DNA of 64,000 nucleotides from Bufo bufo (Eukaryota; Chordata; Amphibia; Anura; Bufonidae). The translations under genes and the position numbers were made by a program. The stretch covers positions 106,814,220 through 106,878,219 of the forward strand of contig NC_053392.1 of the NCBI RefSeq assembly GCF_905171765.1. The letters are read 5' to 3'. Under the pieces are notes generated by a model. That model had not been told where the DNA came from. It ran no database searches and worked only from the letters and a program-made list of their open reading frames with translations. This document shows, in pieces, positions 46,473 to 57,972 of this stretch (position 1 is the first letter of the stretch; each line of letters opens with the position of its first letter).

Positions 46473-47104
46473 TGCGCTCCACCCTCACCCCTGGCCCTAC
46501 CTACTTGCCACACGAGTCCTGATAACAGGGGACAACTGGACGGCAGTCTCTAACTTAGGATACGTGCGGAAAGGACAAACAAGACAAATAACAGATAGTG
46601 AACGGACCGGGACAAAACCAAGAGAGCAACGCAGTACAGAGGGATAAGCAAAGAATGGTCAGGAGAAGCCGGGGTCAAATACCAGGAGAGTAGAGAAGCA
46701 CAACAGGAGTCCGCAAAGAATAGTCAGGTGGAAGCCGAGGTCAAAATACCAGGAGGAGCAGGCAAAGGATCGTCAGGGAACAGGATCAAGTAAGTATGCA
46801 GGTAACAAACAAATCGCCAGGAAACCTAAATTAACAGGCAACCTATGGCTAGCAGGCTGCCTGTTAAATACTAGTTAGCTGGGATCATGTGACGTGGCCA
46901 GCGTCACATGACCCGCACCAGGAAGTACAGCTGAGCACCAATTGCCCAGCTCGGTGCTCAGACCTCGCCTGGGTGCTGGGTGAACTGGGGACGCCGGCTG
47001 CGCGGCTGGTCCGCACCGCCCCTATCACCAAGGAGACGAGGCCGCGCACAGAAACGGGAAGCTGGCGGTGCTGAGGAGAACGAGTGCCACGGCATCTCGT
47101 GATA
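46426..47104 (-). repeat. 5' LTR of the gypsy element
   Basis: On the plus strand it runs from TGTAACGGTAACGTCC to GGCATCTCGTGATA, 679 bp. It is shorter than the partner LTR because of small deletions in the CAGGAG and GCGCGG regions. Gag begins only about 30 bp inside it, so the leader is very short. I could not assign a primer-binding site. Confidence 0.82.
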
Positions 47105-48239
47105 ACCATGTTATTTGTCAGTCACCAGGACTACGGGATGGACAATGTCATTTCACTACTTCATATACTGGAACAGATGCTGGTACATCTTGCTGGTCAG
47201 GGGACTGCTGACGTGGCGCCTAGATCTCACGGCCACATGAGCCCTGTGGGGGCTGAACTGGAGGAGGACATTGTAGCACAAGCAATGTGTAGCGAAATGG
47301 GTGGTTTTCTACACAGGTGATAGGATAGGAGGAGCAGGAGCAGCCGGAGGAGCAAGAGGGAGATGAGGAAGATGAGGCAGATGACCCAGGCACTCTGTGG
47401 CAGTATGCAGTGGAGATGGAGTCAGGGAGTCCCTCCGAGTCACTTGCGCAAATGGCCTGCTGCAGGCTCACTTGCTTGGGTAGTGACATCCGAATTGTCA
47501 CCATTTGGCAGAGGGGTGACTTCTGGCTCTCCACCTTGTTGGACCCTCGCTACCGGTCCAAAATGGGGGCCTTTTTTTTACACTGAAGTTTTATAGAGAC
47601 ATCCTATGTATTCAGTAGGCCGCTGCCTATCTGCGCCATCGTCCATCCTCTCACAGGTCTGACTGAGGGGGGCCCTCTGCACTCTTGTTCCACTGCCATG
47701 GCTTCTGTGGCAGGGTGGGGAGTAGGAGCAGTACCATCTCCATTAGCAGCAGCAGCTTGAGTCTATCGTCGATGATGAGCACTCACCAGCAGCAGCAGTT
47801 AGGCCTGGAGCAGAACCTGAACCAGCAGGTGGTCGCACACTTGGACACCACCGTGCCACCCCACATTGAAGATCTGCTGGACTACTGGGCAGCCAAACTG
47901 GATTTGTGGCCACAACTGACCAAGTTTGCCCTTGAAAAGCTGTCCTGCCTGGCTAGTAGTGTGGCATCAGAGCGGGTGTTTAGTGCAATGGGTGACATAG
48001 TTACCCCAAGGAGAACTCGCCAGTCCACCCAAAATGTGGAGAGACTGACCTTTGGCAAGATTAATCAGGCGTGGATCAGCCACCAATGCCTGATTCATCA
48101 GATTAGATCATCCATGCTGCCTCACCCAAACCTTGACAAAAGAGATCGTTTTTTTTCTGGCTACCTGCCTCAGCTACTATTCTGATGCTGCCACGCGCCT
48201 GATGCCACACATCTGATACCAAGTGCTCCTTCTTACACC

Positions 48240-49270
48240 CACCATTATCAGCGGGTACTGTTATTGCCACCCACCTCCCCACTCTGTCACCGGGTCACTC
48301 TGTGGTCTCCTGATGCTGCTGCCACCTCACCACTCGGGTCTCCTGATGCTGCTGCTGCCACCTCCACATTATGTTACCTTGCCACTCTGTGGCCTCCTCA
48401 TGCTGCTGCTTATTCAACACTATGTCACCTTGCCACTCTGTGGCCTCCCCATGCTGCTGCTGCCACCTCCACACTATTTCACCTTACCAGTCTGTGGCCT
48501 CCTAATGCTGCTGCTAACTCCACACTATGTCACCTTGTCACTCTGTTGTTTCCTCATGCTGCTGCTAAATCAACAGTACACTTTGTTACTGGGCCACTCT
48601 GTGGCCTCCTGATGCTGCTGCTAACTCAACACTATGTCACTGGGCCACTCTGTAGCCTCGTCATGCTGCTGCTACAGCTGCCACTTTCACAGTATGTCAC
48701 CTTACCTCTCTGTGGTCTCCTCTTGATGCTGCTAAATCAACACTATGTCATTGGGTCACTCTCTGGCCACCTCATGCTGCTGCTGCTGCCATCTCCACAC
48801 TATGTCACCTTGCCAGTCTGTGGCCTCCTCATGCTGCTTCTAACTCAACACTATGTCACTGAGCCACGCTGTGGCTTCCTCATGCTGCTGCCACCTCAAC
48901 ACTATGTCTCCTTGCCACTCTTTGGTCTCCTCATGCTGCTAAATCAACACTATGTCACTGGGTTACTCTGTGGCCGCCTCATGCTGTTGCTGATGCCACC
49001 TCCACACTATGTCACCTTGCCAGTCTGTGGCCTCCTCATGCTGCTTCTAACTCAACACTATGTCACTGGGCCACGCTGTGGCTTCCTCATGCTGCTGCCA
49101 CCTCAACACTATGTAAATGGCCCACTCTGTGATCTCCTTATGCTGCTGCCATCTCCCCACTATGTCACTGGGCCATTCTGTGGTCTCCTCATGCTGCTGC
49201 TACCTCAACACTATGTCATTGGGCCATTCTATGGACTTCTGAAACTGTTCTCCCACCCTCCCCACTCCAT
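48240..49270. repeat. ~50-60-bp GC-rich minisatellite downstream of the hAT transposase
   Basis: Units share CACTATGTCACYTTGCCA, CTCTGTGGCCTCCTCATGC and TGCTGCYRCC, with a variable number of CTG codons. It lies between the transposase end and the conserved 3' region of the hAT. The 415-codon frame across it (48264-49511) arises only because unit lengths stay in phase; it is not a gene. Shorter versions of the same array occur at 23810-23960. Confidence 0.75.
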
Positions 49271-49555
49271 GACTGGGCCACTATTTTGCCTTTTTGGCCT
49301 GGTTGACATAATCATTTATTTGACCATTCTATTGATCTGTCAGAAGGAAGGAAAAATGAGACGCACAATGGATCCTGTCTGTGTAGCAGCTGTAAGGCCT
49401 GCATGGTCCCATCAGAATTGGCTTATGATTTGCAGAGCCATCTTTAATATTGATTGGACCCTGGGCAAGAATTTACTTGGGCCCCCTGGATCCCGCCTTC
49501 CCACACCCTAGCATGAAATCACACCCTCCACCACAACACACACCAAAAAAATAAT

Positions 49556-49907
49556 AATCCACACACCTCGTATACAATGCACAGGAATGTGCATTGTGTG
49601 AGTATATCATAGCCAACCCACTGCTTTCCCATAGGGCTTCATAGAGATGCTTTGAATCAATGGATTTCTATGAGGAGTGTTTAGCGTGAATGCCAGTATT
49701 GCACGTTGTGCAACACTGGACTAGGAAGCACCTCTAGTGGCCGTCTGATGAGTGGCCACTAGAGGTGTTCCTTGGCAGTAATGTAAATACTGCCTTTTTT
49801 TCTGAAAAGGCAGTGTTTACATTTAAAAGCTTGCAGAGACATGCTATAGACACCAGAACTACTACGTTTAGCTGTTGTGGTTCTGGTGACTATAGTGTCC
49901 CTTAATA
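49556..49907. mobile_element. MITE-like repeat with TTAA end and hairpin core
   Basis: The core hairpin pairs GTAAATACTGCCTTTTTT with AAAAGGCAGTGTTTAC. Outside it, CACTAGAGGTG and CACCTCTAGTGG also pair. The right end reads GACTATAGTGTCCC next to TTAA. The left end was not identified. It lies inside the 11-kb hAT. Confidence 0.5.
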
Positions 49908-49974
49908 TAGAGAAAAACAAACAGCACAAAAGTATCAAATAGAATTATAGCCATATGTAATGCTATACAGTATT

Positions 49975-50200
49975 CTGGGCACATGAGAAGCTTAGATACA
50001 CCTCACAGAAGAAATTATCACATATGATAGACTTAGATACTCCACTCAGAAGAAAGTGTCACATATGATAGACTTAGATACACCTATTAGAAGACAGTGA
50101 TAGACATGGATACACCTTTCAGATGACAGTATCACACATGATAAAATTAGATACACCTCTCAGTAGACACATGAAAAACTTAGATACAGCAGCTGAGCAG
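49975..50200. repeat. ~55-bp imperfect tandem repeat
   Basis: About five units carry TTAGATACACCTCTCAG, AGAAGACAGT and ATCACATATGATAGA. Copies are diverged and one lacks the ATCACATATG part. It adds a fourth tandem repeat type within the hAT. Confidence 0.6.
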
Positions 50201-52744
50201 AAAGTATAACACTTAGGCAGTTGGGTTGACTTGTTACTCGGAGCCGTAGGGAGAAGTGGGCGGGCCGCCTCAATGCATTACCATGAATAAAAACGGTCTA
50301 CAGTCTGTGTCTTGTGCAGAGTAGACATAGGGGGCGGGGCCTTCCATGCGCTCCGGGCCCCCATGTGCCGCGGGCCACTTAGCAACGGCGTGGTCTGCTT
50401 ATATTGGCGGCCCATTTTGCCCCGTGTTAAAGACGGCCCTGATGATTTGGTGGCCAAAAGCAGGAGTGGGTACAAAACTCAGAAGACGTGCAAATATTAA
50501 ATTCACGTGTCATCTCTGTTTTGGATCCACTCCTGTTTTTTTTTTTGGCTTTAGCAATACTGATGGATTATTGAGGAAATGCTGACCGAGTGCGCCTTTT
50601 CATGCTACAGTAGGATCTTGGGCCTCTGCACAGTTCTTTATACCTGGCGCTAACATCAATCTGTAAGGCTGAGTTCACACTTGAGTTATTTGGTCAGTTT
50701 TGGCCCCGTAACTGCCCAAATAAGTGAAGTGTGCAGTGATTCTAAGAGCGACGCCTGTCATCTGCATGTCATACTGACTCACAGTACTGTTTCATTACCA
50801 CAGCAAACTCTCTATGCGTGTTACTGCAAGGCAAAGTGTTCTACACCACTATACAGGCTCTCTGCAGCCAGGAAATAGCTGTTTTTTAACTCGATTTGCC
50901 ACGAATAAATTTGGATCGAATCAAATCTATTGACAATTCGGCAAACCGGCCGAATCGAATTTTTGAGAAATTCTTTCATCTCTAGCTATATTTATCTACT
51001 TTTAAGACTTATGTTAAAATCTGAAATACAGAAAATTCTGAAGGGTTCACAAACTTTCATGCACCACTGTATACTCTACCTATGTATTTGTAAATAGGCA
51101 CACAGAGATATTACCTTTAATTATCAATTTACAATTATTTACTAAAATAGACATGTAAGGAACAGTGACAGGTCTTCTTTAATACCTCAGATCACTAATC
51201 AATTATAAAATATTAACAATATATGTAAAACGAATAAATCATTCATAAAATTATATAAAGACATGTCCAGTTATTTGCACATGAGAAACATTGTTTTGCT
51301 AGGCCTAAACCTCATCAGCCCTTTCAGACTTTGAAGCTTTCACATAAGGGAAAGAGAACATATGTGCTAGACACAGCATCAGAGGACAACATGACCGAAA
51401 TGGCTGGATCAGATTATCTATTCTGACATTAAGTCTATTTTGATGAATGCGCTGCTGATCCCTCTGTCTTGGAATATAATTGACAATTTGAAGGAAATCA
51501 ACAGTAACATGACATGGAGATTGCTAGGTGTAAACTTACCAGCAGAGGGCGATACAATCAAATGTAAAGCAAGCTAGACATAAACACAGAACTAATGAAA
51601 GAATAAAGAAGATAAAAAGGTGTATTGTCCTTAACAGTAAAATATCTCACAAATTGTGATACATGAAAAAGCAGCATTTGTTAAAAAGTAAAAAGATGTA
51701 ATAAATCTGCACATATTAACTTGGTTACCTATAGAACATATATAGGCAACCAATGAGGTCTAACAACTAAAGAGAAGCCTTTCTGACTGTATTGCATCTG
51801 CAACAGCTTAGAGACCCACAGGTTGTTTCTTATAGAATATTCCTTTTACTGTTTTTTTATTTTATAATTTTTATGGAAAAGCTTATGTTTTCCCAGACTT
51901 CTGTGAGAAATAGGATTGTCTGGCAGAAGCTATAAGTAAATAATAAGAATAAATCTGATTATTATTAAGAACTCTTAGTTCACCTATTCATCTAAATTTG
52001 CAGTTGCATAGACACGTGTGTCCTACTAGCAGTGGAATCACTTAATACCTGATAACCTGCTAAGGGTTAATACATGTTTGCCACTTTTATCAAATGCTAC
52101 TGCTAAACTATCAATAGGTATATGGAACATAATTAGATATAGAAATATTTTTTATATATATTTACTAAACTACATTTCACCATTTATTATATTTTCTTCT
52201 CTATCCCCCCCCCCCCCGTTTGTTATGTTTGTCAGGCTGCTCTTCACAAGGACATCACACTATTCTGTCCTGTAAAGTAACGCTATATCTTCACATTCAG
52301 CCCCATTGTGAACTCACAAGCTGCTTATTGCTGTTCTACTTAATGTGCATTAAATCTCCTTAATCTAAAATCACAAGCTAATTTTGCTCCTTAAAAGTGA
52401 AGCTATGTACTCAGCATGACTGTTATATGTGGGTAATAAAAAGCTATGCACTGTACTAATGGTAGTTCATGATATACATTGTCCCCTGAGTAAATATAGG
52501 TTATATATATAACATGATTGAAAAAACAAAAATAATACAATAAAAAAAACATAAAAATGTGCAATTATTGTTTACTTAATGAACAATTTTTTTTTCCATC
52601 TTAGCTAAATGTTTATTTAGGAAACAAAAAAAACTAAATTTCCATAAAATAAAAAAAATACATAAATAAATAAATAAATAAATAAATGAAAGGTATAAAA
52701 AACTGTGTTTAACACATTTCAAATTCACAGACAGATGGATGGAT

Positions 52745-52746
52745 GA

Positions 52747-52777
<31 letters not shown>

Positions 52778-52880
52778 TGAGATGGATATGAGATATATAT
52801 AAGATAGATAGAGATAAGATAGATGGATATAAGATAGATAGATATATAAATAGGTAGATAGATACATACATAAATATGAG
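52745..52880. repeat. (GATA)n-type microsatellite
   Basis: A pure run of GATA/TAGA units at about 52747-52780 is followed by variants such as GATAT, GATAAGATA and GATGGATA. Confidence 0.85.
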
Positions 52881-53054
52881 ATTGATATTAGATAGATATG
52901 TAAGTACAGCAAATGTTACATATTTTTAGTATATAAACACATAGCATGGATAAATTAATGCATGCATGAATATTTTCTCATTCAGAATTAATTATATGCA
53001 ATTATATTTATAAATATTGTTTTATTACTTTTCATTTATTTTGTGTAATATAAA

Positions 53055-53222
53055 TGAGGGCGAAAAAGAAAAGGAATAGAAAAAGACAGCAGCAGGAGGA
53101 TGAACAAAAGACGAGAGAAGACAAAGTGGAAGGAGAGCGACAGAACAAGAGATTGGAGGGGAGACGAAGAGAAAGACAGGTAACATCCCCACCTGATTTA
53201 TTTGCTCTCCCTTTGGCAAGGT
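53055..53222 (+). CDS. Uncertain small charged ORF
   Basis: An ATG at 53055 opens about 55 codons rich in Lys, Arg, Glu and Gln, ending at TGA after PLAR. A plausible splice donor, ACAG followed by GTAAC, lies within it at about 53178, so it could be a short exon read-through. Purine-rich DNA avoids stop codons by composition, which is an equally good explanation. I recognise no family, and there is no promoter or partner exon to support it. Confidence 0.15.
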
Positions 53223-54479
53223 GATAAATAAATATCCCACCAAGCATGGAGAAAAAAAGTATATAAAATAACTAAAAGGAATCATGAGATAGGTGCAGTG
53301 TGTGAGCGGAGAACCTCTATGTAAGATTCATAGCTACTTCCAACACGAGAGAAATATGTTGATTCAGAGAATCGTTTATCTTGGATGTATTTTCGGAGAT
53401 TTGACTTCCAAAACTTGAATGCATTTGTTGCTAAATAGGAACGTTGTCCCCGAAGAGAACTTTTTCTTGTGCGCGTATCCGCTGCGCTATAAAACTGTGA
53501 CAATGCCATCTGTTATGGTCGGACGGGGAGGGGAGAGAGGGGGCACAAAGTCACGTGAAGGAATAGATGGAAAAATAGTTCAGCATATGGCAAAAGATGC
53601 AGATCTCCAGGTATTTTTTGTGGCAGGCAGTATCTTGTCACCAGTGAACATACTGATTTTGGTAAGTTATAGAATGGGTTAAGTATAATAAAATAATTAA
53701 ATACAATTAAAAAAAAATTAAAAAAAAAATTCAGATATAATATTTGGCTTTTATAAATAATTGCCACTTCAAGTGGCTGAAAAATATAAAAAATGTGAGC
53801 CTGTTTTTAAAGGAATATTTTTTTTTATACCTGTTGTCTACAAATATACAGATTTTCTTCATTATAAGATATAGTAATAATGTATAGTCTGTGGAATTAG
53901 AATTGTCTGGTAAATGCAAGATTTGTTTTCTATTATGTAAAGTGCATGTATAGATTTCTGGAAAGCTTATTTTCATGTTGCTAACTGCGGTCAATACTTC
54001 TCCGTGTAACTTTCATCCAAGGCTTTCATGTAACATAATATATGAATGCTCCTCCTGTGTGAATCTCGCTCATATCCCAGATTCAGAACTGCACAGTGTT
54101 ATCTAGTGCATAGAATTTGGAGTTATAACAATACACAGAAATGGTTTAGAAACAGAATTGAATATAATTTTGGGTCATATAAAACATAAAAAAATAGATT
54201 CTGAGTTATTGTATTTGGGAAAATTGTAGGTTTCCAAATCTTCATGATCATCACCAAAACATTTTCCAGATAGATTTGTGTATGTCTGCAAAGCAAACAT
54301 ATCACTTAACTGCCCAGTGTTCAGATATTAACTGTCCTTCTTTGTAGGTGCACAGATGCATTGCACAAATAAACAAGACAAAAGGTGGTTCTTCTGCGTC
54401 AGCAGCAGTACAAATGTGTTGGTAGGCAGGAGTTTTATTATGTACAGTCTTTGCTCTTCTGAACTTCCCTTAAGAAATA

Positions 54480-54846
54480 CAGGTGAAACTCAAAAAATTA
54501 GAATATCATGCAAAAGTTCATTGATTTCAGTAATGCAACTTAAAAGGAGTTGCATTATTGGAACTTAAAATTATAATTTTGTGAAAAGGTTCAATATTCT
54601 AGGCTCAAAGTGTCACACTCTAGTCAGCTAATTAATCCATATCCCCTCAGCAAAGGGTACCTGAAATTGAGACTTTGGGGTTTCATAAGCTGTAAGACAT
54701 AATCATCCAAATTATAACAAATAAAGGCTTGAAATATCTCGCTTTGCATGTAATGAGTCTATCTCATATATTAGTTTCACCTTTTAAGTTGCATTACTGA
54801 AATAAATGAACTTTGCACAATATTCAAATTTTTCGAGTTTCAACTG
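54480..54846. mobile_element. Tc1/mariner-type MITE
   Basis: TA lies on both sides. The termini CAGGTGAAACTCAAAAAATT and TTTTTCGAGTTTCAACTG are inverted and followed by further pairing (AGTTCATTGATTTCAGTAAT / ATTACTGAAATAAATGAACT). The inverted repeats exceed 60 bp, and the 367-bp element has no transposase. It is well conserved at its ends. Confidence 0.85.
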
Positions 54847-54848
54847 TA

Positions 54849-56744
54849 TGCGATGATCTAAAATGTAGTGGTTGACCACAGCAGATAGGAGATGCTTTAC
54901 ACAGATGTTTTATGGATATTTTAGCTCCACCAGAAATCAATTTCTAGTACCACCCTCAACAGTATTTCAGTGTTTTTTTTTATTTTTTGTATGGAAAAGT
55001 TGACATTTTCTCCTCTAAAAAAACCTGGATATGCTGGAAAGTACTGCATGCATGCACAATGCACAGTTGGGGTTCCTTGTAGGTTCTGGGTTGTACATCT
55101 GCAAGTGCTTAGGAGTCAAGTAGGTGGTCCTAATTTGTGATTGGCAGTTATCTCTGCATGCACAGTCATTCAGGGACAGATGTCAATTACTGAATATGTC
55201 CCATGGGGCTACTAAGCCTAGAGTCAGCAGAGAATTAAATTAGGAAATTACAAGCTACACTGGAACTTTTCCTACAAAACAATACTGTATATCAAATTGC
55301 TCAGCTCCTCCAGCTCTATAACAGGCTGCCTGACACATTTTCAGGTTTCTCTTAATCGCATCTACTAATACTGCAACAGAACACTCTGCAACAGAACAAT
55401 GAACCTATTTAGTTTACTAGGCAAAGAAGTGTCAGGCACACTTAATATTATGTATATTTTTTAAATTTTACTTTCTTACTTTGAAAAAGACTTTTCATGT
55501 TTCTGTAATGATTATTTTAAGAAAAGTGTTTTAATTGTGACTAAGATGTTAAGGCCTGGTGCAAATGTTTGAATATACTGTCATATGTCAACCAACATGT
55601 AGAAAAGGAGATGAGTAGGCTTCATAAGTGCTTTGCTTTTTTTTCTACATTCTCTTGGCAGAACAGCTTTTTGGCATTACAGTCTTACAGGGTGAAAGAT
55701 GAAAGGCTCAGGGGAATATTGGCATGGGCGATGGATATATTATATAATCAAGGCACAAGATTTAAATTGAGAGACAAAACAAAAAGGTTAAAAGATCAGA
55801 TACGCCAATGAGAAGAGAAGTGCAAAGTCATTACTTGTATATCTTTTTATAGAATACAATTAGACTTTGTATGGGAGAAGAACAGCAATGTATGAAGAAA
55901 GATGAAATTTTTTGTTCAAATCTCTGGAAATATACATTTAGGGCACATTTACACGACTATATTATGTCGTACAGAGACGTAACAGGCAACCTTCAAAGTG
56001 TATAGGACCATACTATACCACCATATTCCTTTGATTTCACACTGACCCACAGAAGCTTTTTGTATTTTGTATGAATCTGACTGGAAAAAAAAAAATTAGC
56101 AATTTTTTCTAGACATTGGGGGACGTTTCTAAAACAGAATCTTTGTTGTGCATAGCAGCCAATCAGAGCACAGCTTTCAATTAAAAGCTTTACTGTGATT
56201 GGTAGGAGTAGGGACTCCATGTTCCTCCATATGGGACACAACTCTGCTGCACGTGCAGGAGGCCTAGCATAGAGGCTGCATAGATGCTTCCATGAACTCC
56301 ACCTGCTTGCTCTCTACTGCAAAATAATTAAAATGAGATATAGAGAAATGTTGGAAGGAAAAAAATATGAATTAAGCAGAAGACCACAAGATTCATAAAC
56401 CCGAATCTCAGCAGGTAAAGCAGAAATCCAATTTTGGCTGTTTTCTTTTTAATAAAAAGTACAAAATACTCTTTATTTATGTCAGTTGTTATTTTCTTCT
56501 AAGGGTTTCTCTGGGAGGCAGCTTTCTACTGAGATTTACAGAATGAGATGTACCTGAACACAAGATAATAAAACGGAGTCGAATATGAAAACCTTTGGCA
56601 ATTAAAGTCTGGGACACATGATGACAGAGGAGGAACAGACTGGACAAAGCCTGTAAAAAGCAGGGAGTGATGTCCACTACATCGGTAAGAGTAGCTGCTG
56701 TTTGTGTGGTCAACCTAAACTACCTAGTCATTGTCAATGACTAG
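54849..56744. other. No gene recognised; short MITE relative inside
   Basis: No convincing coding region. Near 56120-56205 the words CAGCCAATCAGAGCACAGCT and CTTTACTGTGATTGG recall the short palindromic MITE at 5758. An 80-codon frame at 55569-55811 has no family resemblance. Confidence 0.35.
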
Positions 56745-57080
56745 AGATGAGTGAATTTCTTAAAAGTTCAATTCGGCTGATTCGGCGAATTTCACAAAAA
56801 AAAATTGCTTTGTGACGAATTACTTTGTCACGAAGCCTATTTTATTTGTAAGTAGCGGGTGCAATGACAGGGAGCTGCGATAGCGCTGTCCCTGTCATTG
56901 TACCCCTCAGATTCCGTATTCATACATGATCGCAGCATCTGAGTGTAAAATTAACAATAAAAAAAAATATGAAATCATACTTACCACCTCCATTCGATCG
57001 CGATGGGCGGGCCGCCGCCATCTTGCTTGAAGATCTCGGCCGAAGTCCTGTGCGGCACGAGATTACGTCATCACACCTAT
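56745..57080 (+). mobile_element. Left part of a TAGAGATGAGC-type hAT element
   Basis: TAGAGATGAGTGAATTTCTT starts the block, followed by repeated TTCGGC/GAATT words. A palindrome, GTGCAATGACAGGGAG / CTGTCCCTGTCATTGTAC, lies near 56870-56905. The region is then interrupted by a MITE at 57081. No matching right terminus was found, so the element may be truncated. Confidence 0.5.
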
Positions 57081-57643
57081 GGCATCTTGCACACAAACGT
57101 TTTTTTTCAGTTTCCGTTCCATTTTTTTTGTGCTCCGTTTGCGGTCCGTATGCAGAACCATTTACTTCAATGGGTCCGCAAAAACAACGGAAGGTACTCC
57201 GTATGCATTCCGTTTCAGTATTACCGTTCCATTAAAAGATAGAACATGTCCTATTATTGCCCGCAAATCATGTTCCGTGGATCCATTCAAGTCAATGGGT
57301 CCACAATAAAAATGGAATGCATGCGAAATGCATCCGTATGTCTTCCGTATCCTTTCTGTTTTTGCGGAACAATCTATTGAAAATTTTAAAACCAGCATAA
57401 ATTTTTATTGTATTTACTGTTTAAACATTATTGTATGCTTCTTCAATCAAAAAGGATAGAACGAGGTGGCTCTGCCTAAACTTCAAACTTAGGCGATCCG
57501 CAAAAAACGGATCACAAACGGAAACCAAATGGAAAAACGGAATGGAAACGGAAACACTACAGAAACAAAAACCTGGAAAAACGGATCCGTTAAAAACGGA
57601 CCGCAAAATACTGAAAAAGTCATACGGTCATGTGCAAGAGGCC
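57081..57643. mobile_element. Foldback MITE (GGCATCTTGCACAC end)
   Basis: The left end GGCATCTTGCACACAAACG and the right end GTCATGTGCAAGAGGCC are imperfect inverted repeats, related to the MITE at 13750. Long internal pairing involves TTTGCGGTCCGT / ACGGACCGCAAA and TTCCGTTCCATTTTT / AAAAACGGAATGGAA-type blocks. The flanking triplets are TAT and TAA, close to a Harbinger-type duplication. Confidence 0.6.
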
Positions 57644-57752
57644 TAAAGCAGCATAGTTCAAGGACCAGTTATGCATTGCTTCTATTGGCATTATTCTTAT
57701 TTTATAGTTTTATTGTCATATATTAGGTTTTAATTGAAATGTACCAACTATT

Positions 57753-57972
57753 TTAAAAGGGTTGCCGCACATTGAGGTGGACTTTGAGTGGATCAGTGGG
57801 GAAGCATGTGCCCTGTCACTCTATGGGGCTAATAGAAACAGCCCAGTTCTGCACTCGGGACCCCCGTTCTAGTGATTAGTGGGTTCCCAGTGATCAGACA
57901 CGTATCCCCAATCCTATTGAAATTGGTACTTTATGTTGACTACACAGCAATGGTAAATGGGTCCTTAACCCG
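57753..57972. repeat. TTAA-type repeat fragment
   Basis: TTTTAAAAGGGTTGCCGCAC at the start resembles TTAA-type element termini. The following GGACCCCCGTTCTAGTGATT and CCCAGTGATCAGACACGTAT blocks recall the repeat ending at 13206. No right end was found. Confidence 0.4.

Larger units (their letters stand above)
42823..47104 (-). mobile_element. Sushi-like Ty3/gypsy LTR retrotransposon, integrase deleted
   Basis: Two direct LTRs (42823-43548 and 46426-47104) flank minus-strand gag and pol. The LTRs begin TG and end CA (one copy now ends TA). A purine tract, AAAAGGAGGGGTAC in minus sense, lies directly upstream of the 3' LTR, as expected for plus-strand priming. The flanking bases CCCTT and ACCAT do not match, so the target duplication is lost or an edge is altered. 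Only about 245 bp separate the end of RNase H coding from the LTR, so the integrase gene is missing. Confidence 0.88.
41394..48185 (+). pseudogene. hAT transposase pseudogene, interrupted by gypsy
   Basis: The N-terminal stretch (41394-42300) is Ser/Pro/Thr-rich and frame-shifted. Catalytic-domain sequence follows: TMVTDNGKNMVSVLHQ at about 42398-42445, CMAHMFNLVVERFL near 42472, a stop near 42530, then LIYNVSTRWNFTLHMLGR near 42640 and LMRDTWPFAQALC near 42787. The gypsy element interrupts here. After 47105 come MLFVSHQDYGMDNVIS, a decayed segment, and the conserved C-terminal dimerisation block LEKLSCLASSVASERVFSAM, ending at about 48080. Family members are typically 600-700 residues. Stops and at least four frame changes make it non-functional. 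Confidence 0.82.
39818..50984 (+). mobile_element. 11.2-kb hAT element carrying a gypsy insertion
   Basis: The termini TAGCGATAAGCGAAT and ATTCTTTCATCTCTA are imperfect inverted repeats, and the flanking 8-mers GTTATATT (39810-39817) and GCTATATT (50985-50992) match at seven of eight positions. Outside them the Tc1 host sequence joins cleanly. In order, it holds a 5' leader, an L2/CR1 LINE tail, a ~70-bp tandem array, the transposase pseudogene split by the gypsy element, a GC-rich minisatellite, a MITE and another tandem array. Without the gypsy insertion it is about 6.9 kb. Confidence 0.8.
36310..51071 (-). mobile_element. Old Tc1 element broken into three parts by two hAT insertions
   Basis: Three minus-strand pieces, 36310-36699, 39351-39817 and 50985-51071, join into one Tc1-type element once the hAT insertions between them are removed. 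The right piece ends GTTCACAAACTTTCATGCAC then CACTGTA at a TA site. The middle piece carries the upstream leader (CACCTGATTGCCCCATTGAT) and the decayed N-terminal region. The left piece carries the catalytic core, whose minus-strand code includes a GNGSIMVW-like stretch. The far end near 36310 is lost against the LINE. Confidence 0.75.
51072..54477. other. Mostly single-copy-like DNA; no confident gene
   Basis: This is the longest stretch without recognisable transposon sequence. It holds a C run (52206-52217), a (GATA)n-type array (52745-52880), A-rich runs, and a few short frames. One, 53055-53222, encodes about 55 highly charged residues. Another, 53282-53509 minus, has 75 codons. Neither shows a known domain. 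Confidence 0.4.

Noticed and set aside
48264..49511. Large Leu/His/Pro-rich protein of 415 residues
   Set aside because: The frame is generated by in-phase minisatellite units within a hAT element; it has no domain and no start context.
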